A stretch of 64,000 nucleotides of DNA, taken from NCBI RefSeq assembly GCF_046250175.1, contig NZ_CP176468.1. One strand, written 5' to 3'. The first letter of the stretch is position 1; every line of letters begins with the position of its first letter. Under the pieces are notes generated by a model. That model saw nothing but the letters and a program-made list of their open reading frames with translations. It was not told the DNA's origin and did not search any database. Made by a program: the position numbers and the translations under genes. The stretch is from Psychromonas sp030397575 (GTDB lineage: Bacteria; Pseudomonadota; Gammaproteobacteria; Enterobacterales; Psychromonadaceae). This document shows positions 51,973 to 60,012 of this stretch, in pieces.

Positions 51973-52006
51973 CTTAGGTTCTGTCTTAGACAAGATAGAA
52001 CCTAAG
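51973..52006 (+). other. Strong hairpin between nrtA and nrtB (second)
   Basis: 15 bp: CTTAGGTTCTGTCTT pairs with AAGATAGAACCTAAG around AGAC, with one G-T pair. It follows the first hairpin by 6 bases. Confidence 0.7.
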
Positions 52007-52035
52007 TATAAAGCGTTAAACAAGGAATAGTTATA

Positions 52036-53031
52036 ATGACGACTAGCTCAGTAAGTAGCAAATCAACCCTTTCATCGCCAACAAACGTGAAGCTAAAACA
52101 GTTTGTTAAAAGTGCAACGAAGATACTTGCCCTACCATTGTTAGGTATCATGGTCTTTTTGTTGTTATGGAGTATTGCAGCAAAAAATATACATACTTCA
52201 TTAGGTGAATTCCCCGGTCCAAATGCAGTACTTAACCAATTTAGCTCCCTCTATAATGAACATACTGCGGAAAGAGATAAAGCTGAAAAATTTTACGAGC
52301 GCCAAGAAATTCGTAATGCAAAACGAATAGAATCAGATCCTACTTATGTCCCAAAAATTAGAAAATATACTGGTAAAGAAACCTTTTTAGATCAGATCAT
52401 CACCAGTTTAATTACCGTAACAAGTGGTTTCTTACTAGCAGCAATTATTGCTATTCCATTAGGTATCGCCATGGGGTTAAGTAAAAACCTTAACTCAGCC
52501 ATCAATCCTATTATTCAAATATTTAAACCGGTTTCGCCATTAGCTTGGTTACCACTGGTTACTATGGTCGTGAGTGCACTTTATGTATCGAACGACCCAT
52601 TAGTATCAAAGTCATTTGTTAATTCACTACTAACTGTAACATTATGTAGTTTATGGCCTATGGTAATTAATACCTCTATTGGTGTGTCATCGCTGGATCA
52701 AGACTTAAAAAATGTAAGTCGTGTCTTACGTTTACCAATATTGACGCATATTCGAAAAATTGTATTACCAGCTTCTGTGCCAATGATATTTACCGGTATG
52801 CGTTTATCTTTTGGTGTGGCTTGGATGGTACTTATTGCCGCAGAAATGTTAGCGCAAAACCCAGGTCTAGGAAAATTTGTATGGGATGAATTCCAAAACG
52901 GCAGTTCAGATTCTTTAGCGCGCATTATGGCAGCAGTTATCGTGATTGGTTTCATTGGTTTTATCTTAGATAGAGGCATGTTACAGCTACAGCGCCTTGC
53001 ATCTTGGGATAAATCTGCAACAACAGTTTAA
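52036..53031 (+). CDS. nrtB: Nitrate ABC transporter permease NrtB
   Basis: 331 residues. It has an N-terminal helix (about 30-50), an extra hydrophilic, charged insert (about 70-115) and a BPD-type permease core with the EAA motif (LRLPILTHIRKIVLPASVPMIFTGM). The segment GFLLAAIIAIPLGIAMGLSKN and the end RIMAAVIVIGFIGFILDRGM fit the NrtB/SsuC family. It follows nrtA after a 152-base gap containing two hairpins and precedes nrtC. Confidence 0.93.
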   Translation: MTTSSVSSKSTLSSPTNVKLKQFVKSATKILALPLLGIMVFLLLWSIAAKNIHTSLGEFPGPNAVLNQFSSLYNEHTAERDKAEKFYERQEIRNAKRIESDPTYVPKIRKYTGKETFLDQIITSLITVTSGFLLAAIIAIPLGIAMGLSKNLNSAINPIIQIFKPVSPLAWLPLVTMVVSALYVSNDPLVSKSFVNSLLTVTLCSLWPMVINTSIGVSSLDQDLKNVSRVLRLPILTHIRKIVLPASVPMIFTGMRLSFGVAWMVLIAAEMLAQNPGLGKFVWDEFQNGSSDSLARIMAAVIVIGFIGFILDRGMLQLQRLASWDKSATTV

Positions 53032-53077
53032 TAAGCGTTGCATAACAGTAGCAACATTAGAAATGTAAGGAACAAAA

Positions 53078-53914
53078 ATGAGCACATTACTTGATATAAG
53101 CCATATTGACATGGTTTTCCCGACACCAACAGGCGGTTTTACAGCGCTAAAAGATGTTGATCTAAAAATTAAAAAAGGTGAGTTCGTTTCATTAATCGGC
53201 CACTCAGGCTGTGGCAAATCAACAGTATTAAATGTAGTTGCAGGTCTTTATCAAGCAACGACTGGTGGTGTTATTTTAAGTGGTAAAGAAGTAACAGAGC
53301 CAGGTCCAGAGCGCGCTGTTGTTTTCCAGAATCATTCATTACTACCTTGGTTAACGGCTTATCAGAATGTAGAACTAGCCGTTGAACAGGTTTTTGGTTC
53401 AAAAATGAGTAAACAAGAAAAGAAAGAATGGATTGAGCACAATTTGAAATTAGTGCACATGGATCATGCTATGTACAAACGCCCAAACGAAATTTCTGGA
53501 GGCATGAAACAACGGGTTGGTATTGCTCGCGCTCTAGCGATGCAACCAGAAGTATTGCTAATGGATGAGCCATTTGGTGCCTTAGATGCATTGACTCGTG
53601 CACACATGCAGGATTCATTGATGGAAATTCAAAATGAATTAAACAACACCGTAATTATGATCACTCATGATGTGGATGAAGCTGTACTATTGTCAGATAG
53701 AATTGTGATGATGACCAATGGGCCAAGTGCGACCATAGGTGAAATATTAGAAGTCGATTTGGAGCGTCCTCGCGACCGCTTAAGTCTATCTAAGGACCCA
53801 CATTACAATCGTTTACGTTCAGATGTATTAACCTTCTTGTATGAAAAACAACGTAAGGTTGAAACTATTAAAAGCAAGACAGTTAGCACCGCTTCGCAAA
53901 CTAAAACTGCGTAG
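53078..53914 (+). CDS. nrtC: Nitrate ABC transporter ATP-binding protein
   Basis: 278 residues. Walker A GHSGCGKSTVLN, signature EISGGMKQRVGIARAL, Walker B VLLMDEPFGALDALT and switch His in ITHDVDEAVLL are complete. It is a short, single-domain ATPase (NrtD type), without the extra NrtA-like sensor domain found in cyanobacterial NrtC. It ends with a polar Thr/Lys-rich tail. It is the last gene of nrtABC; no nitrate or nitrite reductase follows. Confidence 0.93.
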   Translation: MSTLLDISHIDMVFPTPTGGFTALKDVDLKIKKGEFVSLIGHSGCGKSTVLNVVAGLYQATTGGVILSGKEVTEPGPERAVVFQNHSLLPWLTAYQNVELAVEQVFGSKMSKQEKKEWIEHNLKLVHMDHAMYKRPNEISGGMKQRVGIARALAMQPEVLLMDEPFGALDALTRAHMQDSLMEIQNELNNTVIMITHDVDEAVLLSDRIVMMTNGPSATIGEILEVDLERPRDRLSLSKDPHYNRLRSDVLTFLYEKQRKVETIKSKTVSTASQTKTA

Positions 53915-53940
53915 AAAAAGTTAACCGTAAAATATCACCA

Positions 53941-53968
53941 TAATAGAGGGCTTTATTGCCCTCTATTA
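53941..53968. terminator. Hairpin after nrtC
   Basis: TAATAGAGGGC pairs perfectly with GCCCTCTATTA around TTTATT, between the convergent nrtC and hemolysin III genes. It could terminate both transcripts, though the T runs are weak. Confidence 0.7.
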
Positions 53969-53977
53969 CATCAAAAA

Positions 53978-54604
53978 TTATCTCACGTAGAAAGCAATGG
54001 AAATAAAGTGACTAATCGACCCCATTAAAACAAATAGATGCCAAATACCATGCGCATGCCTTAGCTTTTTAAAGTCATCCAGTACATAAAATATCACCCC
54101 TAACGTATAGGCTACACCTCCAACTGTTAACCAGATAATACCTCCGCCGGGAATAACCTTCATCAAGGCTGAATACTTGAAAACACAAACCCACCCCATG
54201 GCGAGATAAATTAAAATTTGTAACCACTCTATTCTCTGTTTAATCACAATATCCATGATTAAACCGAAAAACGCCAGTCCCCATACAACTGACAACATCA
54301 ATAACCCATCGTCCCCTTGTAAAGACAACAACATATATGGCGTATAAGTCCCAGCAATCAACAGATAAATACAGACATGGTCTAGAGTTTGAAAGATCTT
54401 TTTAAGGTTAGCCGGCTGTAAACTATGATATAGCGTGGACATGGTATAAAGCAAAACCAAGGTCGCACCAAAGACGCTAAAACCAACAATAATTCGCCAA
54501 TGATCCTGTTGTAATGCAATAGTTAACAGAGCGCCCAAACCAATTAATGCTAAAATAGCGCCGATTAAATGTGTAATACTATTAAACTTTTCGCCGTAAT
54601 ACAT
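53978..54604 (-). CDS. trhA: Hemolysin III family membrane protein (YqfA/TrhA)
   Basis: 208 residues from ATG 54604, which follows AGGAG; an in-frame start 7 codons upstream would have no ribosome site. Seven hydrophobic helices fit the hemolysin III/PAQR family. EKFNSITHLIGAILALIG (with the His), YHSLQPANLKKIFQTLDH and the final HGIWHLFVLMGSISHFISI supply the conserved His/Asp metal site. Despite the name it is not a proven hemolysin in most bacteria; a role in membrane energetics or lipid homeostasis is suggested. Confidence 0.9.
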   Translation of the reverse strand: MYYGEKFNSITHLIGAILALIGLGALLTIALQQDHWRIIVGFSVFGATLVLLYTMSTLYHSLQPANLKKIFQTLDHVCIYLLIAGTYTPYMLLSLQGDDGLLMLSVVWGLAFFGLIMDIVIKQRIEWLQILIYLAMGWVCVFKYSALMKVIPGGGIIWLTVGGVAYTLGVIFYVLDDFKKLRHAHGIWHLFVLMGSISHFISIAFYVR

Positions 54605-54683
54605 TAAAGTCTCCTGTACTTTCAACTAGTAAGATGATTTATTGACAAGCTGTGCCATACCAATAAAACGATAAGGAAATGAT

Positions 54684-55598
54684 ATGACAGAAAATACATT
54701 TTACCCCATTGGAAATTCAGGGGTGCCATGGTCAGACAAAGAGAAACAACAATGGTTTAATCAAACGGTTAAATCACGTTCATATCTGCAACAAGTCGTC
54801 AGTGAATTAACAGCGTTAAATGCTGATTTTACTTTAACTCAGTATGGTGAATTAACGATTAACCCAACGCAATACCCGCTTTACGCATTAACTTCTTTAA
54901 ATTGGGATAACAGCAAACCTATCATTTTGATCACTGGCGGTGTCCATGGTTATGAAACAAGTGGTGTTCATGGTGCGATAGCCTTTTTAAAAGAGCAAGC
55001 GAAAAATTATGAAGGACGATGTAATATTGCCGTCCTTCCTTGCATCAGCCCTTGGGGGTATGAGCATATTTTACGTTGGAATCCCTACGCCGTGGATCCA
55101 AATCGTTCTTTTGTTGAAAATAGTATTAGTGAAGAGGCTGCCAAAGCAATGCAATTTGTTGCCTCATTAGATGGTGAAATTGCGCTACATATCGACTTAC
55201 ACGAAACTACAGATTCAGATGAAAGTGAATTTAGGCCAGCTCTCGCCGCTCGAGATGGTGATGATTACATACCAGGTTCAATTCCAGATGGCTTTTATTT
55301 AGTGGGTGACAGTGAAAATAAACAAGTCGCTTTCCAAACAGCGATCATTGAATCAGTGAAAAAAGTCACTCATATTGCACCTGCTGACTCAAAGGGAGAG
55401 ATCATAGGCTCAAAACAGGAAGGTGAAGGTATAATTAACTATGCGGTTAAATCACTGCGTTTATGTGCAGGTATGACCAATGCCCCTTATACCACCACAA
55501 CAGAAGTATACCCAGACAGTGAAAAAGCCACCTCCGAAGAGTGTAATAAAGCACAAGTCTGTGCGGTTACAGCCGCAATCGATTATATCCTAGCTTAA
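54684..55598 (+). CDS. M14 family zinc carboxypeptidase / deacylase
   Basis: 304 residues, cytoplasmic. The zinc ligands appear in GGVHGYETSGVHGA (H-x2-E) and HIDLHETTD (third His). CISPWGYEHILRWN and NPYAVDPNRSF are also typical of the M14 family near succinylglutamate desuccinylase/aspartoacylase. The substrate is unknown. Its end overlaps the convergent rsuA end by 4 bases. Confidence 0.82.
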   Translation: MTENTFYPIGNSGVPWSDKEKQQWFNQTVKSRSYLQQVVSELTALNADFTLTQYGELTINPTQYPLYALTSLNWDNSKPIILITGGVHGYETSGVHGAIAFLKEQAKNYEGRCNIAVLPCISPWGYEHILRWNPYAVDPNRSFVENSISEEAAKAMQFVASLDGEIALHIDLHETTDSDESEFRPALAARDGDDYIPGSIPDGFYLVGDSENKQVAFQTAIIESVKKVTHIAPADSKGEIIGSKQEGEGIINYAVKSLRLCAGMTNAPYTTTTEVYPDSEKATSEECNKAQVCAVTAAIDYILA

Positions 55599-56320
55599 AA
55601 AGAGCTCACTTCCAGTGGTGTTAGATAACGCCACTGTCCTAACTCTACATCCAGTTTAACTTGCCCTATTTGTTCTCGGTGTAAGCCAACAACACGGTTG
55701 CCCACTGCCGCAAACATCCGCTTAACTTGATGAAACTTACCTTCAGTAATGGTTAACAATACTTGTTGTTCTGTTATTATTTCAACGACTGCAGGTTGTG
55801 TTAACTCCTGTTCACCTTGTAATTGAATTCCATATTTAAATGTTTTAATTAATTCAGACTTAAAAGGTTTAGATAAAGTCACTCGATAAACTTTAGGACA
55901 TAAATTAGTGGGTAAGGTAATGCTGAAGGTCCAACGGCCATCGTCAGTAATCAAAATTAAACCTGTGGTGTCTGCATCTAACCGTCCTGCAATATGCAGT
56001 TCGTCTAAATACAGTTTGTTTACATTCAACGTCTCCAAACCATTAGTACATCGATCTTCAGTTAATAGATTTAAGGCAGACGGATACACTTCATCAACAT
56101 TAGAACAAATAGTATTAGCAGGTTTGTTCATCAACATATAACGAAATGGCCTTGCTACCAAACGTTGGTTTGCAAAGACCACGAGATTATTCTCATGTAC
56201 TTGCTGCGCAACTTGTTGTACAACTTCACCGTTAACCATCACATCACCAGCTTCTATAACCTGTTTGGCTTGTTGATTGGTAAGTTCAGTACTTTTAATG
56301 ACAAATTTATCTAACCGCAT
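55595..56320 (-). CDS. rsuA: 16S rRNA pseudouridine synthase RsuA
   Basis: 241 residues. An S4 RNA-binding domain (about 1-55, MRLDKFVIKSTELTNQQAKQ) precedes the catalytic domain with the Asp in HIAGRLDADTTGLILIT. Later motifs are KVYRVTLSKPF and EGKFHQVKRMFAAVGN. The S4 domain, size and overall pattern favour RsuA (pseudouridine 516 of 16S rRNA) rather than RluE. It is a single-gene unit, convergent with the M14 peptidase gene. Confidence 0.85.
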   Translation of the reverse strand: MRLDKFVIKSTELTNQQAKQVIEAGDVMVNGEVVQQVAQQVHENNLVVFANQRLVARPFRYMLMNKPANTICSNVDEVYPSALNLLTEDRCTNGLETLNVNKLYLDELHIAGRLDADTTGLILITDDGRWTFSITLPTNLCPKVYRVTLSKPFKSELIKTFKYGIQLQGEQELTQPAVVEIITEQQVLLTITEGKFHQVKRMFAAVGNRVVGLHREQIGQVKLDVELGQWRYLTPLEVSSF

Positions 56321-56368
56321 TAACCCTCTATTTTACAATATATCCCACAAACCACTAAGTGACATCAC

Positions 56369-57184
56369 TTAAACAATTATTTTACCCTTCAAGTATAATA
56401 CCGCATAACCAGAGACTAAGATTCGTTCCCCCTTAATGCTGCAATACAATGTGCCACCTCTTTGTGACGCTTGAAAAGCCACTAGAGATTGTTTATTTAA
56501 CACTTTCGCCCAGTACGGGGCAAGACACGCATGAATAGAGCCAGTAACAGGGTCTTCATCTCCACCATTAGCAGGCCAAAAATAACGAGAAATAAAATCA
56601 TATTGGGCTAGGTCTTTGTGATTTTGGCATTGCTTACTAGCAGTAACAACAACATCAAAAGGCGCTAACTGCTCTAACAGGTGAGACTGATAAGTTATGT
56701 TTAATACATCATCCATTGAAGCGAGTACAACAACATAAGCTTGACGGTTTTTTAGTACCTGTAAAGGCTTAATGGATAAACCTTCAATTAAAACCATTGG
56801 TGGCTGATCTAACAACACCGGAGACTGATTAGGAAAGCTCATTTCAATGCGTTGATCATCAAGTTGTTGCACTGTTAATTTGCCCACTTGTGAGGTAACA
56901 AACTCGATATCACCTGTAATAGCCAAATGATGGTAAAGCACAAACGCACTCGCCAATGTCGCGTGTCCACAAAAATCTATTTCAGTTAAAGGCGAAAACC
57001 AACGAATTTCATAACACCCCTTTGTAACTTCCACAAAGAAGGCTGTTTCAGACAAATTATTTTCGATAGCAATTTTTTGCATTAAGGCATCGTCAATCCA
57101 CTTTGTTAAAGGCACTACTGCTGCTGAATTGCCTTTAAACTGTTGTTCAGTAAATGCATCAACAACATAAATATCTAATTTCAT
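56369..57184 (-). CDS. PhzF family isomerase
   Basis: 271 residues, a two-lobed diaminopimelate-epimerase-like fold. Family motifs: IYVVDAFTEQQFKGNSAAVV at the start, LSETAFFV with the conserved catalytic Glu region, FCGHATLASAFVLY and GGDEDPVTGSIHACLAPYW. Members act on varied small molecules, so the substrate is open. It is transcribed alone. Confidence 0.92.
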   Translation of the reverse strand: MKLDIYVVDAFTEQQFKGNSAAVVPLTKWIDDALMQKIAIENNLSETAFFVEVTKGCYEIRWFSPLTEIDFCGHATLASAFVLYHHLAITGDIEFVTSQVGKLTVQQLDDQRIEMSFPNQSPVLLDQPPMVLIEGLSIKPLQVLKNRQAYVVVLASMDDVLNITYQSHLLEQLAPFDVVVTASKQCQNHKDLAQYDFISRYFWPANGGDEDPVTGSIHACLAPYWAKVLNKQSLVAFQASQRGGTLYCSIKGERILVSGYAVLYLKGKIIV

Positions 57185-57303
57185 TTAACTTTTTCCCGTG
57201 AATATAAAAGTAACAGTACATATTAAATGCAACCATTAATAAAGATACAGTTGAAATTATGACAAACAGCACAGACAGAATGGCATTTATTGCCTTTAAA
57301 ATA

Positions 57304-57331
57304 TAAAAGCAGACTAATGCCTGCTTTTTAT
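57304..57331. terminator. Terminator of gcvT
   Basis: AAAAGCAG pairs with CTGCTTTT around an 8-base loop, with T-rich ends on both strands, about 50 bases beyond the gcvT stop. Confidence 0.7.
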
Positions 57332-57379
57332 AATATGATTTGAGTTAATAATGGCTTAATAGCAATAGGCTACATAGGC

Positions 57380-58498
57380 TTAACCACGAAAATAACTTTG
57401 TTCAACAAATGGCATTTTAGTGACAGTCATCGCTAGCTTTTTACCACGTACTTCTGCATATATGACTGACTCTAGCACTGCATACTCTGTTTTCACGTAA
57501 GCCATGGCAACAGGTAGGCCTTTAGTTGGCCCAAATGTTCCACTGGTTACTATACCAATTTCATTGTCATCAGAATCAAACAACACAGCCCCTTCACGCA
57601 CGGGAGCTTTTGACTGCCCTACTAAACCAACACGCTTGCGACTCACTTGTTTCGTTGCTATTTGATCTAAGATGATTTCGCTACCAATAAAGCCACCTGC
57701 ACGAATACCATCAGCACGTCGCGCTTTACTAATACCCCACAACAAACTTGCTTCTACAGGAGTAGTCGTGTCATCAAGATCATGGCCGTATAAGCATAAT
57801 CCACACTCTAATCGTAATGAATCACGTGCCCCTAGGCCAATCCATTCAACTTCATCTTTTGCTAATAATACACGAGCTAACTCTTCAGCTTGTTCAGCAG
57901 GTACTGAAATTTCGTAACCGTCTTCACCCGTATATCCAGATCGACTCACGTAACATTCCACCCCAACTAATTCAAGCTTAACAGCATCCATAAACACCAT
58001 GTCACTAACGCTTACATTTAGCTCAGATAAAATGTCTGCAGCTTTAGGTCCCTGTAAAGCCAATAACGCTCTATCTTCAATCACTTCTAATTTAATATCA
58101 TCAGGGAGGTTAGCTTGCAAGTGTGCAATATCTTGCGTTTTACAGGCAGCATTAACAACCACAAATAGATGATCGCCAAAATTAGTTACCATTAAATCGT
58201 CACTAATACCGCCTTGCTCATTGGTAAAAAATGCATAACGTTGTTTACCCACTGGCAAATCAACAATATCAACAGGCACAAGCTTTTCTAAACTGCTCGC
58301 TGCATTCGCACCCGTTAGCCTTAACTGCCCCATGTGCGATACATCAAACAACCCAGCCGATTGACGACAATGTAAATGCTCTTTCTTAACACCTAACGCA
58401 TATTGCACAGGCATATCATAACCAGCAAAAGGCACCATTCTTGCGCCCATTTCAATATGTAAAGCATGTAGAGGTGTAACTAATAATGGTTCAGACAT
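57380..58498 (-). CDS. gcvT: Glycine cleavage system T protein (aminomethyltransferase)
   Basis: About 372 residues from ATG 58498 (GGAG 9 bases upstream); an ATG 5 codons earlier overlaps that ribosome site. It transfers the aminomethyl carbon from lipoyl GcvH to tetrahydrofolate, releasing ammonia. Motifs: RMVPFAGYDMPVQY, GLFDVSHMGQL, SRSGYTGEDGYEIS, GLGARDSLRLECGLCLYGHDL. It is separated from gcvH-gcvP, which lie on the opposite strand. The XRE-cupin gene upstream is in the same direction, 64 bases away. Confidence 0.95.
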   Translation of the reverse strand: MSEPLLVTPLHALHIEMGARMVPFAGYDMPVQYALGVKKEHLHCRQSAGLFDVSHMGQLRLTGANAASSLEKLVPVDIVDLPVGKQRYAFFTNEQGGISDDLMVTNFGDHLFVVVNAACKTQDIAHLQANLPDDIKLEVIEDRALLALQGPKAADILSELNVSVSDMVFMDAVKLELVGVECYVSRSGYTGEDGYEISVPAEQAEELARVLLAKDEVEWIGLGARDSLRLECGLCLYGHDLDDTTTPVEASLLWGISKARRADGIRAGGFIGSEIILDQIATKQVSRKRVGLVGQSKAPVREGAVLFDSDDNEIGIVTSGTFGPTKGLPVAMAYVKTEYAVLESVIYAEVRGKKLAMTVTKMPFVEQSYFRG

Positions 58499-58562
58499 TG
58501 AGTAGATCTCCATTCAAACGTTAAGTATGTAACCAGCTAACATTAAACTAATTATTCATTTT

Positions 58563-59183
58563 TTAAGATGCAGTAACCCATAGAATTTGCGCATCCTCTT
58601 CACTAACAGAGGCAAGCATATGCCCCATATTTGCATCGTAATAAACCGAATCACCTTCAACTAGGTTGACCGGCTCATAATATTCAGAGAAGAAGGTAAT
58701 CTCCCCTTTTAATACTAATAAAAATTCTTCACCGTCATGACGTATCCAATCGCTATAATCATCAAAACTACGAGCACGTACCAATGACTTAAAAGGCATC
58801 ATTTTTTTATTAGATAACTGTGTTGCTAATAACTCATGCTCATAAGTCGATGTAGGATGTGATTTTCCCAAATCATTACGAGTAATGTCTCTTCTACCTG
58901 TGGTATTCACTTTTTTAGGTGCGGCAAAAAGTTGTGGAATATTGATATCTAAACCATTTGTTAGTTTTTGCATTGCTTGAAAAGTAGGTGAGATTTGTTC
59001 ATTTTCAATTTTTGATAGCGTAGAACGTGCTAAGCCTGTTTTTTGACTTGCTTCCTCTAACGTAAGCCCTAGCCCACGACGAATCTCTTTTAATCGATCA
59101 CCGAGTTTAATAGGCGCGATATTTTCAGATGATTGATCCGTTGAAATTGTCATTGATGGATAAATATCTTGTTGATCAGTCAT
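58563..59183 (-). CDS. XRE-cupin transcriptional regulator
   Basis: About 206 residues from ATG 59183 (AAAGGA upstream; a GTG one codon earlier is possible). An N-terminal Cro/CI-type helix-turn-helix (about 25-80, RLKEIRRGLGLTLEEASQKT, RSTLSKIENEQISPTFQAM) is followed by a linker and a C-terminal cupin (about 130-205, EFLLVLKGEITFFSEYYEPV). This type of regulator senses a small metabolite through the cupin. Its place between gcvT and gcvH suggests control of glycine cleavage. A palindrome (59265-59280) in the divergent gap may be its operator. Confidence 0.88.
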   Translation of the reverse strand: MTDQQDIYPSMTISTDQSSENIAPIKLGDRLKEIRRGLGLTLEEASQKTGLARSTLSKIENEQISPTFQAMQKLTNGLDINIPQLFAAPKKVNTTGRRDITRNDLGKSHPTSTYEHELLATQLSNKKMMPFKSLVRARSFDDYSDWIRHDGEEFLLVLKGEITFFSEYYEPVNLVEGDSVYYDANMGHMLASVSEEDAQILWVTAS

Positions 59184-59519
59184 CACTGAAGTCCTTTATT
59201 TTTATGCTATTAACGTGGGACAGCACAATACTACAAACCAGTTAACTTACGCCAAAGAATTTATGTTTCCTTTTGGAAACTTATTTCACCCCATATTAAT
59301 AAATTTTCTATAAATGTCCATATATTAAACGTTTATCTGAAAAACAATAGAATAAATCGGTACTTCTGACCAAATGGTTACCTATTTAAACAATAAATAA
59401 ATTCACTATAGGAAACATTTGTTATTGATATCTTTTGTCAATATGGTAAAAATACACAAAATCGTCATGCGCTTCGACGCAACCTATAACTCAAACTGCA
59501 TTTTAGCTAAGGGAACAAT
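59184..59519. other. Divergent control region of the gcv genes
   Basis: 336 bases between the XRE-cupin gene and gcvH. It contains the GTTTCC-TTTT-GGAAAC palindrome and a separate GGAAAC half-site (59411-59416). No glycine riboswitch pattern was recognised, and there is no additional gene. Confidence 0.6.
59265..59280. promoter_or_regulatory. Candidate operator of the XRE-cupin regulator
   Basis: GTTTCC-TTTT-GGAAAC, a 16-base inverted repeat about 82 bases before the regulator gene and 240 before gcvH. A matching half-site lies at 59411. Confidence 0.5.
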
Positions 59520-59897
59520 ATGGAAGGCAACTTAAAATTCACGGAAACACACGAATGGGTATTAGACAACGGTGATGGAACAATCACTATGGGTATCTCT
59601 AACCAAGCTCAAAAGTTATTAGGTGATGTGGTATACGTAGATTTACCAGATGTAGGCGATGAAGCAGAAGCTGGTGAAGCCTTCTCACTTGTTGAATCAG
59701 TAAAAGCGGCATCTGATTTATACGCACCCGTGACTGGTGAAGTAGTAGAAATTAATGAAGAGCTCGAAGGTAGCCCAGAGCTAATCAATGAATCGCCTTA
59801 CTCAGCAGGTTGGATCGTAAAAATCAAACTGTCTGATGCAGCAGAACTAGAAAATCTCTTATCTAGTGAAGCCTACCATGAAGCAAATGAAGAATAA
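59520..59897 (+). CDS. gcvH: Glycine cleavage system H protein
   Basis: 125 residues, slightly shorter than E. coli GcvH (129). It carries the lipoyl arm at Lys62 (LVESVKAASDLYAP) that shuttles the aminomethyl group between GcvP, GcvT and Lpd. The N-terminus LKFTETHEWV and the middle LGDVVYVDLPDVG fit the family. ATG 59520 follows AAGGGA. It is 115 bases upstream of gcvP, probably in one transcript. Confidence 0.97.
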   Translation: MEGNLKFTETHEWVLDNGDGTITMGISNQAQKLLGDVVYVDLPDVGDEAEAGEAFSLVESVKAASDLYAPVTGEVVEINEELEGSPELINESPYSAGWIVKIKLSDAAELENLLSSEAYHEANEE

Positions 59898-60012
59898 GCA
59901 CCTTACTTTTCTCTTCGCTCAGCATCAACTTTAAATAGATACAATGATAAGGCGGCGTCATTTGAACTCGCCTTTTTTTAAACACAACTTACTGCGACTG
60001 TTTAGGATGAAT

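Noticed and set aside
59187..59519. Possible glycine riboswitch before gcvH or the regulator gene
   Set aside because: The conserved purine-rich and GC-rich core elements of the glycine aptamer were not recognisable in the gap on either strand.
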